64,000 nucleotides of DNA from Sphingosinicella microcystinivorans (GTDB taxonomy: Bacteria; Pseudomonadota; Alphaproteobacteria; Sphingomonadales; Sphingomonadaceae). Both the position numbers and the translations under genes were made by a program. The notes beneath the pieces are model-generated. The model did no database searches, was not told the origin of the DNA, and saw only the letters and a list, made by a program, of their open reading frames with translations. Positions 1 through 8,290 of the stretch are shown in pieces. Location: positions 2,867,501 through 2,931,500 of the forward strand of contig NZ_CP116005.1 in the NCBI RefSeq assembly GCF_027941835.1. The letters run 5' to 3'. How positions within the stretch are numbered: position 1 is the stretch's first letter; each line of letters starts with the position of its first letter.

Positions 1-77
1 TCTCGCTGCTATTCAGTCTGGATGTCGAGCCTCGGTTGACCACATTGATCGACAGGCATGCGCCATACCTGAGATTG

Positions 78-109
78 AAAGGGGCGCGGATCCTGCAACC
101 CGCGCCCTT
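78..109 (-). terminator. Hairpin after the CmpX-like gene
   Basis: A GC-rich inverted repeat (AAGGGGCGCGG ... CCCGCGCCCTT, one bulge, loop of about 9 nt) lies 20 nt beyond the stop of the leftward gene ending at 129. It is positioned to end that transcript. The trailing T-tract is weak, so a stabilising 3' hairpin is equally possible. Confidence 0.5.
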
Positions 110-128
110 CCATCGATGCTCTCCAACC

Positions 129-1328
129 TCAATCGGTGGATTGGCTGCGTCCTGTCTTGTTGGACTTGCTGGCCTCGTCCAGCTTTTCCAACTGGCGCGA
201 AGCCCAATTGCGTCCGCCGAGACCGAAGGCCAAAGCGCCGGCGACCGCTCCCCCGATCACCAGTGCGCCGAAGGCGAGCCGGACGATGTCCTCGCCCACG
301 CCCATGAACTGAAGGCCCATGAAGGTGAACAGGATGATCGCGGCCCATTTGACGATCGTGGCGGCCAGCGAAGATTCACCAGCGCCGCCGATCAGCCGCT
401 CCAGCAGACGCGCGATCAGGAAGCCGACGATGATGACGACGGCGCCGAAGACGACTCGCCCGCCAAGTTCCAGCACACGGTCGAGGATTGCGGTGAGTTC
501 GGGAAAGCCGAGCAATCGCGTCGCGGCGATCGCGAAAAAGAGAATGATCGCTACCTGCGCGATCCGAGCGACTATACCCGACACGGTTGCGCCTTCGGGC
601 AGGATTCCGGCCGCGCCGACGGCGCGGTCAGCGCCGAGGCCCGGCAGGATTTCCGTCAGGATCTGCACGACGAACCGTGAGACCAGATAGCCTACGCCAA
701 GCAGCAGCGCCGCGCCGACGATCCGTGGAATTGCCGCCAGGATCAGGCGAAGCATGTCGCTCGCCGGGGCCGATACGCTTGCCAAATCGAGGGCATCGAG
801 TGCGAGGATGGCAACCGGGATAATGATCAGGACATAGACGATCACCCCGATCGTCTTGCTGATCTGGGAATTGCCCGTCAGCGCCTCGGCGCCGCCCCGA
901 TTGACCCATTTGTCAAAGGAAACGGTTTGAAGGGCGGTCACTACGATATCGCGAACGATCCTTGCCACCATCGCGCCGATGAAGAAGATCAGGCCTGCGC
1001 CGATCAGCTTGGGGACGAACGCCATGATGCTGTTGAGCAGGGTCTGGACCGGCGCCATGACGCCGCCCAGATCGAAGACTTGCAGGATCGCGAGCAGGCC
1101 GAACAGCCAGATCAGCAGCGAGACGATCTTGCCAAGGGAACTGCCGAAAGATTCGCCGGTGGAGGTGCTTCGTCGGAAAAGTTCGACCGTGTCTATGAGC
1201 TTTGCAAAAGCCCATTTGGCGGCCTTCGCGAGTATCCAGGTGATCACCAGGATAAGCAGCGCGATGGCAGCTTTCTCCAGGATAGCTAAGGCCAGATTCT
1301 GGTCGAACACGTAGTTTCCGACATGCAA
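129..1328 (-). CDS. Mechanosensitive ion channel family protein (CmpX-like, TM-helix repeats)
   Basis: This 399-residue, very hydrophobic protein has repeated blocks of paired transmembrane helices separated by short amphipathic loops (for example residues 15-35, 65-85, 100-125, 160-185 and 195-220), then a C-terminal glycine/alanine-rich helix (LVIGGAVAGALAFGLGG) and a short charged tail. That layout matches the conserved TM-helix repeat proteins related to Pseudomonas CmpX, which are inner-membrane proteins linked to envelope and osmotic stress. The start is TTG at 1328, preceded by an AGGGGAG ribosome site; no in-frame ATG gives a complete first helix. It neighbours other osmotic genes. 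Channel activity is inferred from family only. Confidence 0.75.
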   Translation of the reverse strand: MHVGNYVFDQNLALAILEKAAIALLILVITWILAKAAKWAFAKLIDTVELFRRSTSTGESFGSSLGKIVSLLIWLFGLLAILQVFDLGGVMAPVQTLLNSIMAFVPKLIGAGLIFFIGAMVARIVRDIVVTALQTVSFDKWVNRGGAEALTGNSQISKTIGVIVYVLIIIPVAILALDALDLASVSAPASDMLRLILAAIPRIVGAALLLGVGYLVSRFVVQILTEILPGLGADRAVGAAGILPEGATVSGIVARIAQVAIILFFAIAATRLLGFPELTAILDRVLELGGRVVFGAVVIIVGFLIARLLERLIGGAGESSLAATIVKWAAIILFTFMGLQFMGVGEDIVRLAFGALVIGGAVAGALAFGLGGRNWASRQLEKLDEASKSNKTGRSQSTD

Positions 1329-1402
1329 CAGTCTTCTCCCCTTGTTGAAACCAGGCGAAGCCTAACACAGGCACCATGGATTGTGAATTTCAGCAACCGG
1401 CA

Positions 1403-1421
1403 GCACCTCCTAGAGAGGTGC
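1403..1421. terminator. Hairpin overlapping the DUF389 stop codon
   Basis: A perfect 7-bp inverted repeat (GCACCTC-N5-GAGGTGC) spans the end of the leftward DUF389 gene. It lacks a T-run, so it may protect or pause the transcript rather than terminate it. Confidence 0.35.
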
Positions 1422-2987
1422 AGCTTCCACCGGCGCCGTCAGGAGGCTGAAGCTTTGCCCCGCTGCTGGAGCGGACATGGGGCGCACGCCTTGCTGCCTC
1501 AGCAATTCAGCAATGGTGAGCGCGCGTCGAGCCGAGAGCGGTGGATTGTTACTGGCGCTACCTTCAACAGGTAATCCGGGAACGCCAAGCGCCGGAATAT
1601 TCCATCGCTTTGCAGCCCAGGCCGACAGGAGTACGGCTCGACGGGCCGCGTCATCGAGGTTGTCAGCGCCATTGGCGAAACCAATCTCAGGCAACGGCAA
1701 AAGCGGAGGCAAAATAGCGATTTGCCATCCTTCCGCATCGCCGGAGATACGCTGCTCCAGCGCATGGTAGGTCGCCAGATTGGCGCCAGGTAGCACTGCG
1801 GCCGTGGCGGTCGCACGCTGATGCTCCCGATCGAGCGTGACCTGTTCTGGAGAAACCCCTGCCGCGAGAGCTACCATACGGCCGATTGTGTTTTCCATTC
1901 TTATGGCAGCAGAAGCCGCTTCATTGGCCTGACGCAATTCGGCACGCTGCACATCAAGCGCGCCTGCTCCCGGATCGAGCAGGACCTGATCGACCTGAAG
2001 CTGGACCGGCCGTTGCAACCGCTCGGCCAGAGCTGTCTCCAGGGCGCCATTGTTCTTGGCCATGGACCTGGGGGCGATAACGACGGATCGGACCGTGATC
2101 GGTCTCCGGTCGAAATCGATATCGAGCTGCGTGACCCGCGCATTGGCGCCGAAGCGATCGGATAGGAAGGAGCGGATCTGGTTGGTCGTCACGGCTTCCC
2201 GGGCGATATGGCTAAGCGACAGACCGAGCGGCACCGCCATCACGATGAAGGCGAGCAGCAATAGCCAGGTCTGTGTCCAGCTTTGCTGGCTCGAGAGAAA
2301 ATGACCGAAGCCATACAGGCGGGCCATGATCGTTGCGGCAAGAGCGATCGTGACGAAGTTGGTAACGAAGAGGGCCAGCGCGCCGCCGAGTACGGCCATA
2401 TTCCAGGTTGCCAGTCCATAACCGACGACGGCGAGCGGCGGCATCAACGCTGTAGCGATCGCCACGCCCACGATCGTTTCGCCACGCCCACGGATGATCG
2501 CAAAGGTGCCCGCCAAGGCGGAGAACAAGGCTACCAGCAGATCGAACAGATTCGGCCGCGTTCTCGCGAGGATCTCTGCGGTCGGTGCTTTCAGCGGCGA
2601 GGCGAGCACGATCAACGCCGTAAACAGGATCGCCACACCCGCGCCTATGGCAAGCGCGATAAGAGAACGTCGCATCTCCGCGAAATCGAACAGGGCCAGA
2701 CTGAATCCCAGCCCCAGGATCGGACTCATTAGCGGCGAGATCAACATGGCGCCGATGACGACAGCCGGCGAGGACAGCAGCAGCCCAAGCACCGCGATGC
2801 CGGCCGACATCATGGTCATGAAGGCGTAGCGTGGAGACCAGCCACTGTCCTCAGCGACCTGCGCGACAACCTTTTCGTGATCGATCGTTCCAACCACGGC
2901 TAATCGCCACCAGCGATAGAGCGGCATCCGATCCCAGCGATTGTCCGAAAAGGGATGATCAGACGCAGGGGTGAAATGTGGATTCAC
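1410..2987 (-). CDS. DUF389 / TIGR00341 family membrane protein
   Basis: A 525-residue protein. Its N-terminal half carries the DUF389 membrane core: hydrophobic segments from about residue 50, with the family-typical stretch VVIGAMLISPLMSPILGLG near residues 75-95, later helices around 110-130, 145-165, 175-215 and 230-255. The C-terminal half is soluble, with an alpha/beta region rich in Arg and Ala. Function of the family is unknown; association with envelope or stress functions is reported only by context. The longest frame begins at a GTG at 2987 with a weak ribosome site; an ATG about 20 codons in (2927) is an alternative. It is transcribed away from the BCCT transporter gene. Confidence 0.78.
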   Translation of the reverse strand: MNPHFTPASDHPFSDNRWDRMPLYRWWRLAVVGTIDHEKVVAQVAEDSGWSPRYAFMTMMSAGIAVLGLLLSSPAVVIGAMLISPLMSPILGLGFSLALFDFAEMRRSLIALAIGAGVAILFTALIVLASPLKAPTAEILARTRPNLFDLLVALFSALAGTFAIIRGRGETIVGVAIATALMPPLAVVGYGLATWNMAVLGGALALFVTNFVTIALAATIMARLYGFGHFLSSQQSWTQTWLLLLAFIVMAVPLGLSLSHIAREAVTTNQIRSFLSDRFGANARVTQLDIDFDRRPITVRSVVIAPRSMAKNNGALETALAERLQRPVQLQVDQVLLDPGAGALDVQRAELRQANEAASAAIRMENTIGRMVALAAGVSPEQVTLDREHQRATATAAVLPGANLATYHALEQRISGDAEGWQIAILPPLLPLPEIGFANGADNLDDAARRAVLLSAWAAKRWNIPALGVPGLPVEGSASNNPPLSARRALTIAELLRQQGVRPMSAPAAGQSFSLLTAPVEAAPL

Positions 2988-3176
2988 AGAGGGCTTGCTT
3001 CTTCTGATCGCTTGAGGAGCATGCTTTCTAGGCTGCGGCGTTCCAGACTAAAAGCGTCAAAAGCATGATGAATGGAGTAACAGCTGTTTGACCGCGCCCT
3101 ATTCAAACCTGCCGTGTAGTGGACTGATTCCCTAACGAAGTTGGTTTCGGCGGCGTCTCGGGATAGGAAGTCTCGG

Positions 3177-4982
3177 ATGAACAGCACCATGAACCCTCGC
3201 GTCTTTTGGGGTGCGACGCTTATTGTCCTGCTCTTGCTTGGTGGCGCATTTATCGCACCGGGCGCTTCCGACCTGATCTTCCGCCATGCCCAGGCCTGGG
3301 TGATCGACCGCTTCGGCTGGTTCTATGTCGCATCGGTCGCCGGCTTCCTAGCCATGATGGTCATCCTGGCGATTGGACCCGCCGGGCAGCTTAAGCTCGG
3401 TCCCGATGATGCCGAGCCCGATTTCCCATATGTTTCCTGGCTGGCGATGCTCTTTGCGGCGGGCATGGGCATTGGCCTGATGTATTTCGCCGTCGCCGAG
3501 CCGATCCAGCACTATAGTGCGCCACCAGAGGCTCAAGCGGGAACCATCGACGCGGCGCGCGAAGCGATGGTGATCACCTTCACCCATTGGGGCGTCCATG
3601 CCTGGGCCATCTACGCGACTGTCGGTCTCAGCCTCGCCTATTTCACCTATCGCAAGGGGTTGCCCCTGACCTTGCGGTCGGGCCTGCATCCGCTGCTGGG
3701 CAAGCGCATCAATGGATGGGCTGGCGACATGGTGGACATTTTCGCGATCTGCGGCACGCTGTTCGGTATCGCGACGTCGCTCGGTCTCGGCGTCTCGCAA
3801 ATCGGCGCAGGCCTTGCCTATGTCTATGATTTTCCCAACGGCACGACCGCCCGAGCCATTTTGATTGTCGTCGTGATGGGCCTGGCGATGCTGTCGGTCC
3901 TGAGCGGCCTCGATCGTGGTGTGCGCCGGCTGTCGGAACTCAACCTCGTCCTTGCTGTGTTGCTGATGCTGTTCGTGCTCGCCACCGGACCGACTTTGTT
4001 CCTGCTGCGCGCTTTCGTTCAGAATTTCGGCCTCTACCTCGATCACTTTTTCGTTCGAACCTTCACGCTCTATGCCTACGAACCTCGCGGCTGGATGGCC
4101 GACTGGACGCTGTTCTACTGGGCATGGTGGATTGCCTGGTCGCCGTTCGTAGGAATGTTCATCGCACGCATCTCGCGCGGACGAACCGTTCGGGAATTCG
4201 TGGTCGGTGTGCTGTTGGTGCCGACCGCATTCACCTTCCTGTGGATGACCGTGTTTGGGAACACGGCCATCTCACTTGATCTAGGCACCGCCGCCGGAGC
4301 TATCGCGAATGCCGTGGATGCCGACCTTTCGACCGCGCTATTTCAATTCTTTCACTATCTGCCTGGCTTTACGATCACCTCAACGCTCACGATCCTGCTG
4401 GTCGGCGTGTTCTTCGTGACTTCGGCGGACTCGGGCTCACTGGTGATCGACACGCTGGCGTCTGGTGGCGCCGACGAAACGCCGCGCTGGCAGCGCATCT
4501 ATTGGTGTATCATGCTGGGAGCTGCGGCGATGCTGCTGCTTCTTGTCGGCGGTCTTGGGGCGCTTCAGGCAGCGACTCTCGTCGCGGCGCTGCCGTTCTG
4601 CTTTATCATGATCCTGCTGGCCTTCGCCCTGGCGCGGCAAACCAGTGCGGACCTGGAAGGAACGACGATCCATACCGACGTGGCACCGATCCGCGGACGT
4701 CTCAAGCGCCTCTTCACATCGGCCAGCCGCAAGGAGATTGTCGAGCAGATGGTTCGCAACGGTTTACCTGCGCTGCAAACGGTTCGCGATGCGATGATCG
4801 CCGAAGGATGGTCGGAGTGCAGGATCGACCAGGAAGAAGGCACGATTACCTTGTCGATCGGCGCCCCGCCGGAGCGCCGCTTCATCTATCACCTCGTGGC
4901 GCGTTCGCGGCCGTTACGTAAGCGGTGGCGTCATCCCACGGCAGTCCAGGGCATGAGCTCGCCGACGCCATTTGCGGGGTGA
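3177..4982 (+). CDS. betT: BCCT-family betaine/choline transporter, C-terminus displaced by an IS66 element
   Basis: This inner-membrane transporter would take up choline, betaine or a related compatible solute driven by an ion gradient. The membrane core is complete: about twelve helices, the GMGIGLMYFAVAEPIQHY segment near residue 100 and the aromatic family signature LFYWAWWIAWSPFVG near residue 310. I chose ATG 3177 because AGGAAG sits 6 nt upstream; an in-frame TTG at 3141 is possible. At 4918 the native frame runs into an IS66-type insertion, so the last residues (after RSRPL) are element-encoded. The missing cytoplasmic tail lies at 5505-5668 beyond the element. BetT tails usually sense osmolality, so the truncated product may be active but misregulated. 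BetT is the best-supported symbol, but the substrate is inferred. Confidence 0.85.
   Translation: MNSTMNPRVFWGATLIVLLLLGGAFIAPGASDLIFRHAQAWVIDRFGWFYVASVAGFLAMMVILAIGPAGQLKLGPDDAEPDFPYVSWLAMLFAAGMGIGLMYFAVAEPIQHYSAPPEAQAGTIDAAREAMVITFTHWGVHAWAIYATVGLSLAYFTYRKGLPLTLRSGLHPLLGKRINGWAGDMVDIFAICGTLFGIATSLGLGVSQIGAGLAYVYDFPNGTTARAILIVVVMGLAMLSVLSGLDRGVRRLSELNLVLAVLLMLFVLATGPTLFLLRAFVQNFGLYLDHFFVRTFTLYAYEPRGWMADWTLFYWAWWIAWSPFVGMFIARISRGRTVREFVVGVLLVPTAFTFLWMTVFGNTAISLDLGTAAGAIANAVDADLSTALFQFFHYLPGFTITSTLTILLVGVFFVTSADSGSLVIDTLASGGADETPRWQRIYWCIMLGAAAMLLLLVGGLGALQAATLVAALPFCFIMILLAFALARQTSADLEGTTIHTDVAPIRGRLKRLFTSASRKEIVEQMVRNGLPALQTVRDAMIAEGWSECRIDQEEGTITLSIGAPPERRFIYHLVARSRPLRKRWRHPTAVQGMSSPTPFAG
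4910..4917. repeat. Target-site duplication, left copy (GCCGTTAC)
   Basis: The 8-bp sequence GCCGTTAC abuts the left terminus of the IS66-type element and is repeated exactly at 5497-5504 beside the right terminus. Eight base pairs is the usual IS66-family duplication length. Confidence 0.95.
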
Positions 4983-5496
4983 CCGTTGGCGAGCTTGCTC
5001 AGCGTCTCCGCCAGCCAAGCGTGCGGGTCGATGGCGCTGAGCTTGCAGTTCTCGATGAGCGTGGCGATCACGGCCCAGTTGTCGCCGCCTTCATCGGAAC
5101 CGGCGAAGAGGGCATTCTTCCGGTTCAACGCGAGCGGCCGGATCGATCGCTCGACGGCGTTGTTATCGAGGTCGATGCGGCCATTGTCGAGGAAGCGCGT
5201 GAGGCCGTCCCAGCGGGTGAGCGTGTAGCGGATCGCCTCGCCGAGCTTGCTCTTGGCGCTGACCTGGCGGTTCCGAGCCTCAAGATACTGGCGAAGGTCA
5301 TCGACGATGACGCGGCTGCGGTCATCACGGATGGCTCGGCGCTGCTCAGCCGGTGATCCTCGCACTTCGTCCTCGATGGCATAGAGTAAGGCGATGCGGC
5401 GCAGCACCTCGGTCGCGACCGGCGAGCTATCGGCGAGCTCGTAAAACTTACGTCGCGCGTGCGCCCAGCAGAAGGCGAGGCTCAAGCTCCGCTTAC
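4918..5496 (-). mobile_element. Internally deleted IS66-family element (579 bp)
   Basis: The element begins GTAAGCGG and ends CCGCTTAC, the typical IS66-family terminal inverted repeat, and is flanked by the perfect duplication GCCGTTAC. Full IS66 elements are about 2.5 kb with tnpA, tnpB and tnpC; here only the last third of tnpC remains, joined directly to the promoter-side terminus. It therefore cannot move by itself, but might be mobilised in trans by a related full-length IS66. It interrupts the C-terminal coding region of the BCCT transporter gene. Confidence 0.93.
4931..5485 (-). pseudogene. tnpC: IS66 transposase (TnpC), C-terminal fragment
   Basis: This frame encodes about 184 residues from the C-terminal part of the roughly 500-residue IS66 transposase. 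It starts within the CWAHARRKFYE block and includes the conserved NNAVERSIRPLALNRKN segment with the catalytic glutamate, followed by the usual C-terminal tail. The N-terminal zinc-finger and helical regions and the first catalytic aspartate are absent. The apparent TTG start at 5485 is fortuitous, only 4 nt inside the right terminal repeat. It is not expected to be functional. Confidence 0.9.
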
Positions 5497-5504
5497 GCCG
5501 TTAC
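5497..5504. repeat. Target-site duplication, right copy (GCCGTTAC)
   Basis: Identical to 4910-4917. Joining 4917 to 5505 reconstitutes the reading frame of the BCCT gene. Confidence 0.95.
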
Positions 5505-5668
5505 CGGCCTTCACCGCGCTCGACGCGCCGGAGGCGCACCGCAGCCTGGTGTGGTGGCTTGCAGCGCAGGTCGAAGGCGGAGAGAAACCGCGTGATCTGA
5601 CTGGCTTCACACAAGGCCAGATCACCGGCGATCTGCTGGAGCAACTCGAACGCTGGCGGCTCAGCTAA
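5505..5668 (+). pseudogene. betT: Displaced C-terminal tail of the BCCT (BetT-like) transporter
   Basis: When one copy of the duplication and the element are removed, the upstream frame ...RSRPL continues in frame as PAFTALDAPEAHRS and so on to a stop at 5668. The translated tail contains DLTGFTQGQITGDLLEQLER, which resembles the conserved BetT C-terminal segment around MGYTKEQVIxDVLDQYER. The restored protein would be about 634 residues. As it stands this segment has no start signal of its own and is separated from the membrane domain. Confidence 0.88.
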
Positions 5669-5684
5669 CCCAGTTTGGTCACGC

Positions 5685-6947
5685 TCACACGGCGGGGCGC
5701 AATGGCAGGTCTGCAAGCGCCGCGATATCCACGCCTGACGGACGCTGGAACAAGCGCAGGCCGAACTCGGGCATGATGGCAATAAGATGGTCGAAGATAT
5801 CGGCCTGTATGCCCTCGTAGTCGCCCCATGCCGTCGTGCTGGCAAACGCATAGATCTCCAGCGGCAGACCATGCTCGCTGGGCGCGAGCTGGCGCACAAG
5901 CAGCGTTTTGTCATCAGCAATATCGGGCCGTGACTTCAGATAGGCATGTACATAGGCACGGAAGGTGCCGATGTTGGTCAACCGCCGGCTGTCGAGCACC
6001 TGTTGTCCGGCATGGCCCGCGTTCCAGCGTTCCACTTCCTCCTGCTTGGCCTGGAGATAGTCGCGCAACAGGCCGAAGCGCGAAAGATCGGCGAGACTGC
6101 CATCATCGAGAAAATGGACACTGTTCTGGTCGATCATCAGCGAGCGCATGATCCGTCGACCGCCCGATTCCGACATGCCGCGCCAGTTGCGGAAACTTTC
6201 ATTGATCAGCCGGTGAGTGGGGATGGTAGTGATGGTCTTATCGAAATTCTGCACTTTCACAGTATGCAGCGCAATGTCGATCACATCCCCGTCGGCGTTG
6301 AGCTGCGGCATTTCGATCCAGTCACCCAGCCGGATCATGTCATTGGAGCCGATCTGCACCGAGGCGACCAGCGAAAGGATGGTGTCCTTGAATACCAGCA
6401 TGAGCACTGCGGCCATCGCTCCCAGACCGGAGAGCAGCAGCAAGGGCGAGCGGTTCATCAGCACGGCGATGATGAGGATGGTCGCAGCACCGTAAATGAG
6501 CATCTTGCCGACCTGGACATAACCCTTGATCGGGCGATCGGCGGCGTCAGGACGACGTTGATAGATGTCGTTCGCCAGTTCCAGCCCGCCGCACAGCGCA
6601 ATCGCGATCGTCAGGATGATGAAGCCCGCGCACAGGCTCTGGACAAGACCGATCACACCCACCGGTATATGAGGCACCGCGACGATGCCGTTCTGGATCA
6701 CGAGTGCCGGCACGATATTGGACAGACGCGCCACGATGGCGCCGATATGCCGGGCTTCGACCTGGAACGGGAAGCGGTCGAGCACACGCATGACGATCCT
6801 GTGCACGATCAGCTTCGCGACCCAATTGGTCAGCCAGGCGAACAGCAGGAGAAGAAGCAGGGATAAAGTTGCCTGCATCCAGGGCTCGGGCATCCAATCC
6901 TGTATCAGATGATCGACTTGGAATCGGGCGTTGAAAGGATCGGTCAT
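5685..6947 (-). CDS. ybdG: MscS-family mechanosensitive channel, YbdG-type
   Basis: A 420-residue inner-membrane protein that probably opens under membrane tension to release solutes on hypo-osmotic shock. Five helices precede the MscS core (residues about 25-45, 75-95, 100-125, 145-165 and 170-200). The pore/beta-domain signature LMLVFKDTILSLVASVQIG...IRLGDWIEMP is at about 188-220, and TTIPTHRLINESFRNWRGM follows, as in YbdG. ATG 6947 overlaps the stop of the upstream ProP-like gene by 1 nt (TGATG), so the two are translationally coupled. It is the last gene of the ectoine operon and converges on the BCCT remnant, giving uptake, synthesis and release of solutes in one locus. Confidence 0.85.
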   Translation of the reverse strand: MTDPFNARFQVDHLIQDWMPEPWMQATLSLLLLLLFAWLTNWVAKLIVHRIVMRVLDRFPFQVEARHIGAIVARLSNIVPALVIQNGIVAVPHIPVGVIGLVQSLCAGFIILTIAIALCGGLELANDIYQRRPDAADRPIKGYVQVGKMLIYGAATILIIAVLMNRSPLLLLSGLGAMAAVLMLVFKDTILSLVASVQIGSNDMIRLGDWIEMPQLNADGDVIDIALHTVKVQNFDKTITTIPTHRLINESFRNWRGMSESGGRRIMRSLMIDQNSVHFLDDGSLADLSRFGLLRDYLQAKQEEVERWNAGHAGQQVLDSRRLTNIGTFRAYVHAYLKSRPDIADDKTLLVRQLAPSEHGLPLEIYAFASTTAWGDYEGIQADIFDHLIAIMPEFGLRLFQRPSGVDIAALADLPLRPAV

Positions 6948-8290
6948 CAATCTTGCTTCTTCTCGGAAAACGGATCGTGGTGGAGCGACCGGCCCGCCGT
7001 CTCCGGCATGAACCGCAGAGCGACAAGGCCAACGAGACAGGCAGCCATCATGTAGAAGGCAGGCATCAGTTCGTTGCCGGTCACGGTGATGAGCGCACTG
7101 CCCATGGCAGGCGCGGTGCCACCGAAGATGGAGGTGGAGATATTATAGGCGATGGCAAAACCGGCGAAACGCACCGAAGTGGGGAACAGTGCCGGGAATG
7201 TCGCGGAAATGGTCGCGAGCTGCGGCACGTAGAGCAGACCCAGCAGGATAAAGCCGACGATCGCTCCGGCAAAACCCGTCGCCATCAGCATATAGAGCGG
7301 TACTACGGCCACCAGCAGTCCGATCAGCGACACTCTCCACATGACGCGCCGCCCGACCCGGTCGGAGAGGCCGCCGGCGAGCGGCACGAACATCATCATG
7401 AACAGCATACCGATGATCGGCACGATCAGTGCCTCGTCGGGCGAAAGGCCGATGCGCCGCTGGAGATAAGTCGGCATGTAGCTAAGCAGCGTGTAGTTCA
7501 CCACATTGAGGGCGACGACCAGGCCGCCCACGACGAGCATCGGCTGCCAGTGCCGCCGCATGAGCAGAGCCAGAGGCGGTGTCTCCGCTCGCTTGCCGGC
7601 ATGGCCTGCCTCGCGGAAGATCGGCGTGTCCTCCATCCGCGAGCGCAGATACATGCCGATGAGGCCCATAGGCGCCGCAATGAGAAACGGGATGCGCCAG
7701 CCCCATTCGTGCATCGCCGCATCGCCCAGCAGCAGCGAGAAGGCCAGCATCAGGAAAGCACCCAGGGAAAAGCCCGCCAGCGTCCCGAATTCCAGGAAAC
7801 TGCCGTAAAAGCCGCGCCGGTCGTCCGGCGCGTATTCGGCCATGAAAGTCGCCGCCCCGCCATATTCGCCGCCGGTCGAGAAACCCTGCACCATGCGCAG
7901 CAGGATCAGCAGCGTGGGCGCCCAGAAACCGATGTCGGCATAATCAGGGATCAGCCCGACGCAGAAGGTCGCACCGGCCATCAGCAATATTGTGAAGGCC
8001 AGCACTGACTTACGCCCCAGCCGGTCGCCCAATGGCCCCCAGAAGAGACCACCCAGCGGCCGGACGAGGAAGGAAATGGCGAACGTCGCCAGTGCGAACA
8101 GGACGGCCTCGTCCACATCGCCGGGAAACAGCGCCGCAGAGATATAAGTCACGCCATAGGCATAGATGCCATAGTCAAACCACTCGGTCGCGTTGCCCAA
8201 CGCCGAGGCGGCAATGGCGCGTCGAAGCGTCGCCCGATCCGTCACTGGTTGCGGCGGGAGAGCATCGGGAAGATCAGAGGAAGCGCTCAT
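6947..8290 (-). CDS. proP: ProP-like MFS transporter (proline/betaine:H+ symporter family)
   Basis: A 447-residue protein with twelve predicted helices. It has the metabolite:H+ symporter features ASALGNATEWFDYGIYAY near residue 30, the loop GDRLGRKSVL near 90, and the stretch RMVQGFSTGGEYGGAATFMAEYAP near 135, all typical of ProP and its relatives. Such carriers import compatible solutes such as proline, betaine or ectoine. E. coli ProP ends in a coiled coil; here the C-terminus is short (SLHHDPFSEKKQD), so osmosensing may differ. It overlaps the upstream MFS gene by 4 nt and the downstream channel gene by 1 nt. The operon position makes ectoine or hydroxyectoine a plausible substrate, which is inference. 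Confidence 0.8.
   Translation of the reverse strand: MSASSDLPDALPPQPVTDRATLRRAIAASALGNATEWFDYGIYAYGVTYISAALFPGDVDEAVLFALATFAISFLVRPLGGLFWGPLGDRLGRKSVLAFTILLMAGATFCVGLIPDYADIGFWAPTLLILLRMVQGFSTGGEYGGAATFMAEYAPDDRRGFYGSFLEFGTLAGFSLGAFLMLAFSLLLGDAAMHEWGWRIPFLIAAPMGLIGMYLRSRMEDTPIFREAGHAGKRAETPPLALLMRRHWQPMLVVGGLVVALNVVNYTLLSYMPTYLQRRIGLSPDEALIVPIIGMLFMMMFVPLAGGLSDRVGRRVMWRVSLIGLLVAVVPLYMLMATGFAGAIVGFILLGLLYVPQLATISATFPALFPTSVRFAGFAIAYNISTSIFGGTAPAMGSALITVTGNELMPAFYMMAACLVGLVALRFMPETAGRSLHHDPFSEKKQD

Noticed and set aside
2984-3190. 68-residue leftward frame upstream of the DUF389 gene
   Set aside because: No ribosome site or motif, and it covers the BCCT promoter region; it is probably non-coding.
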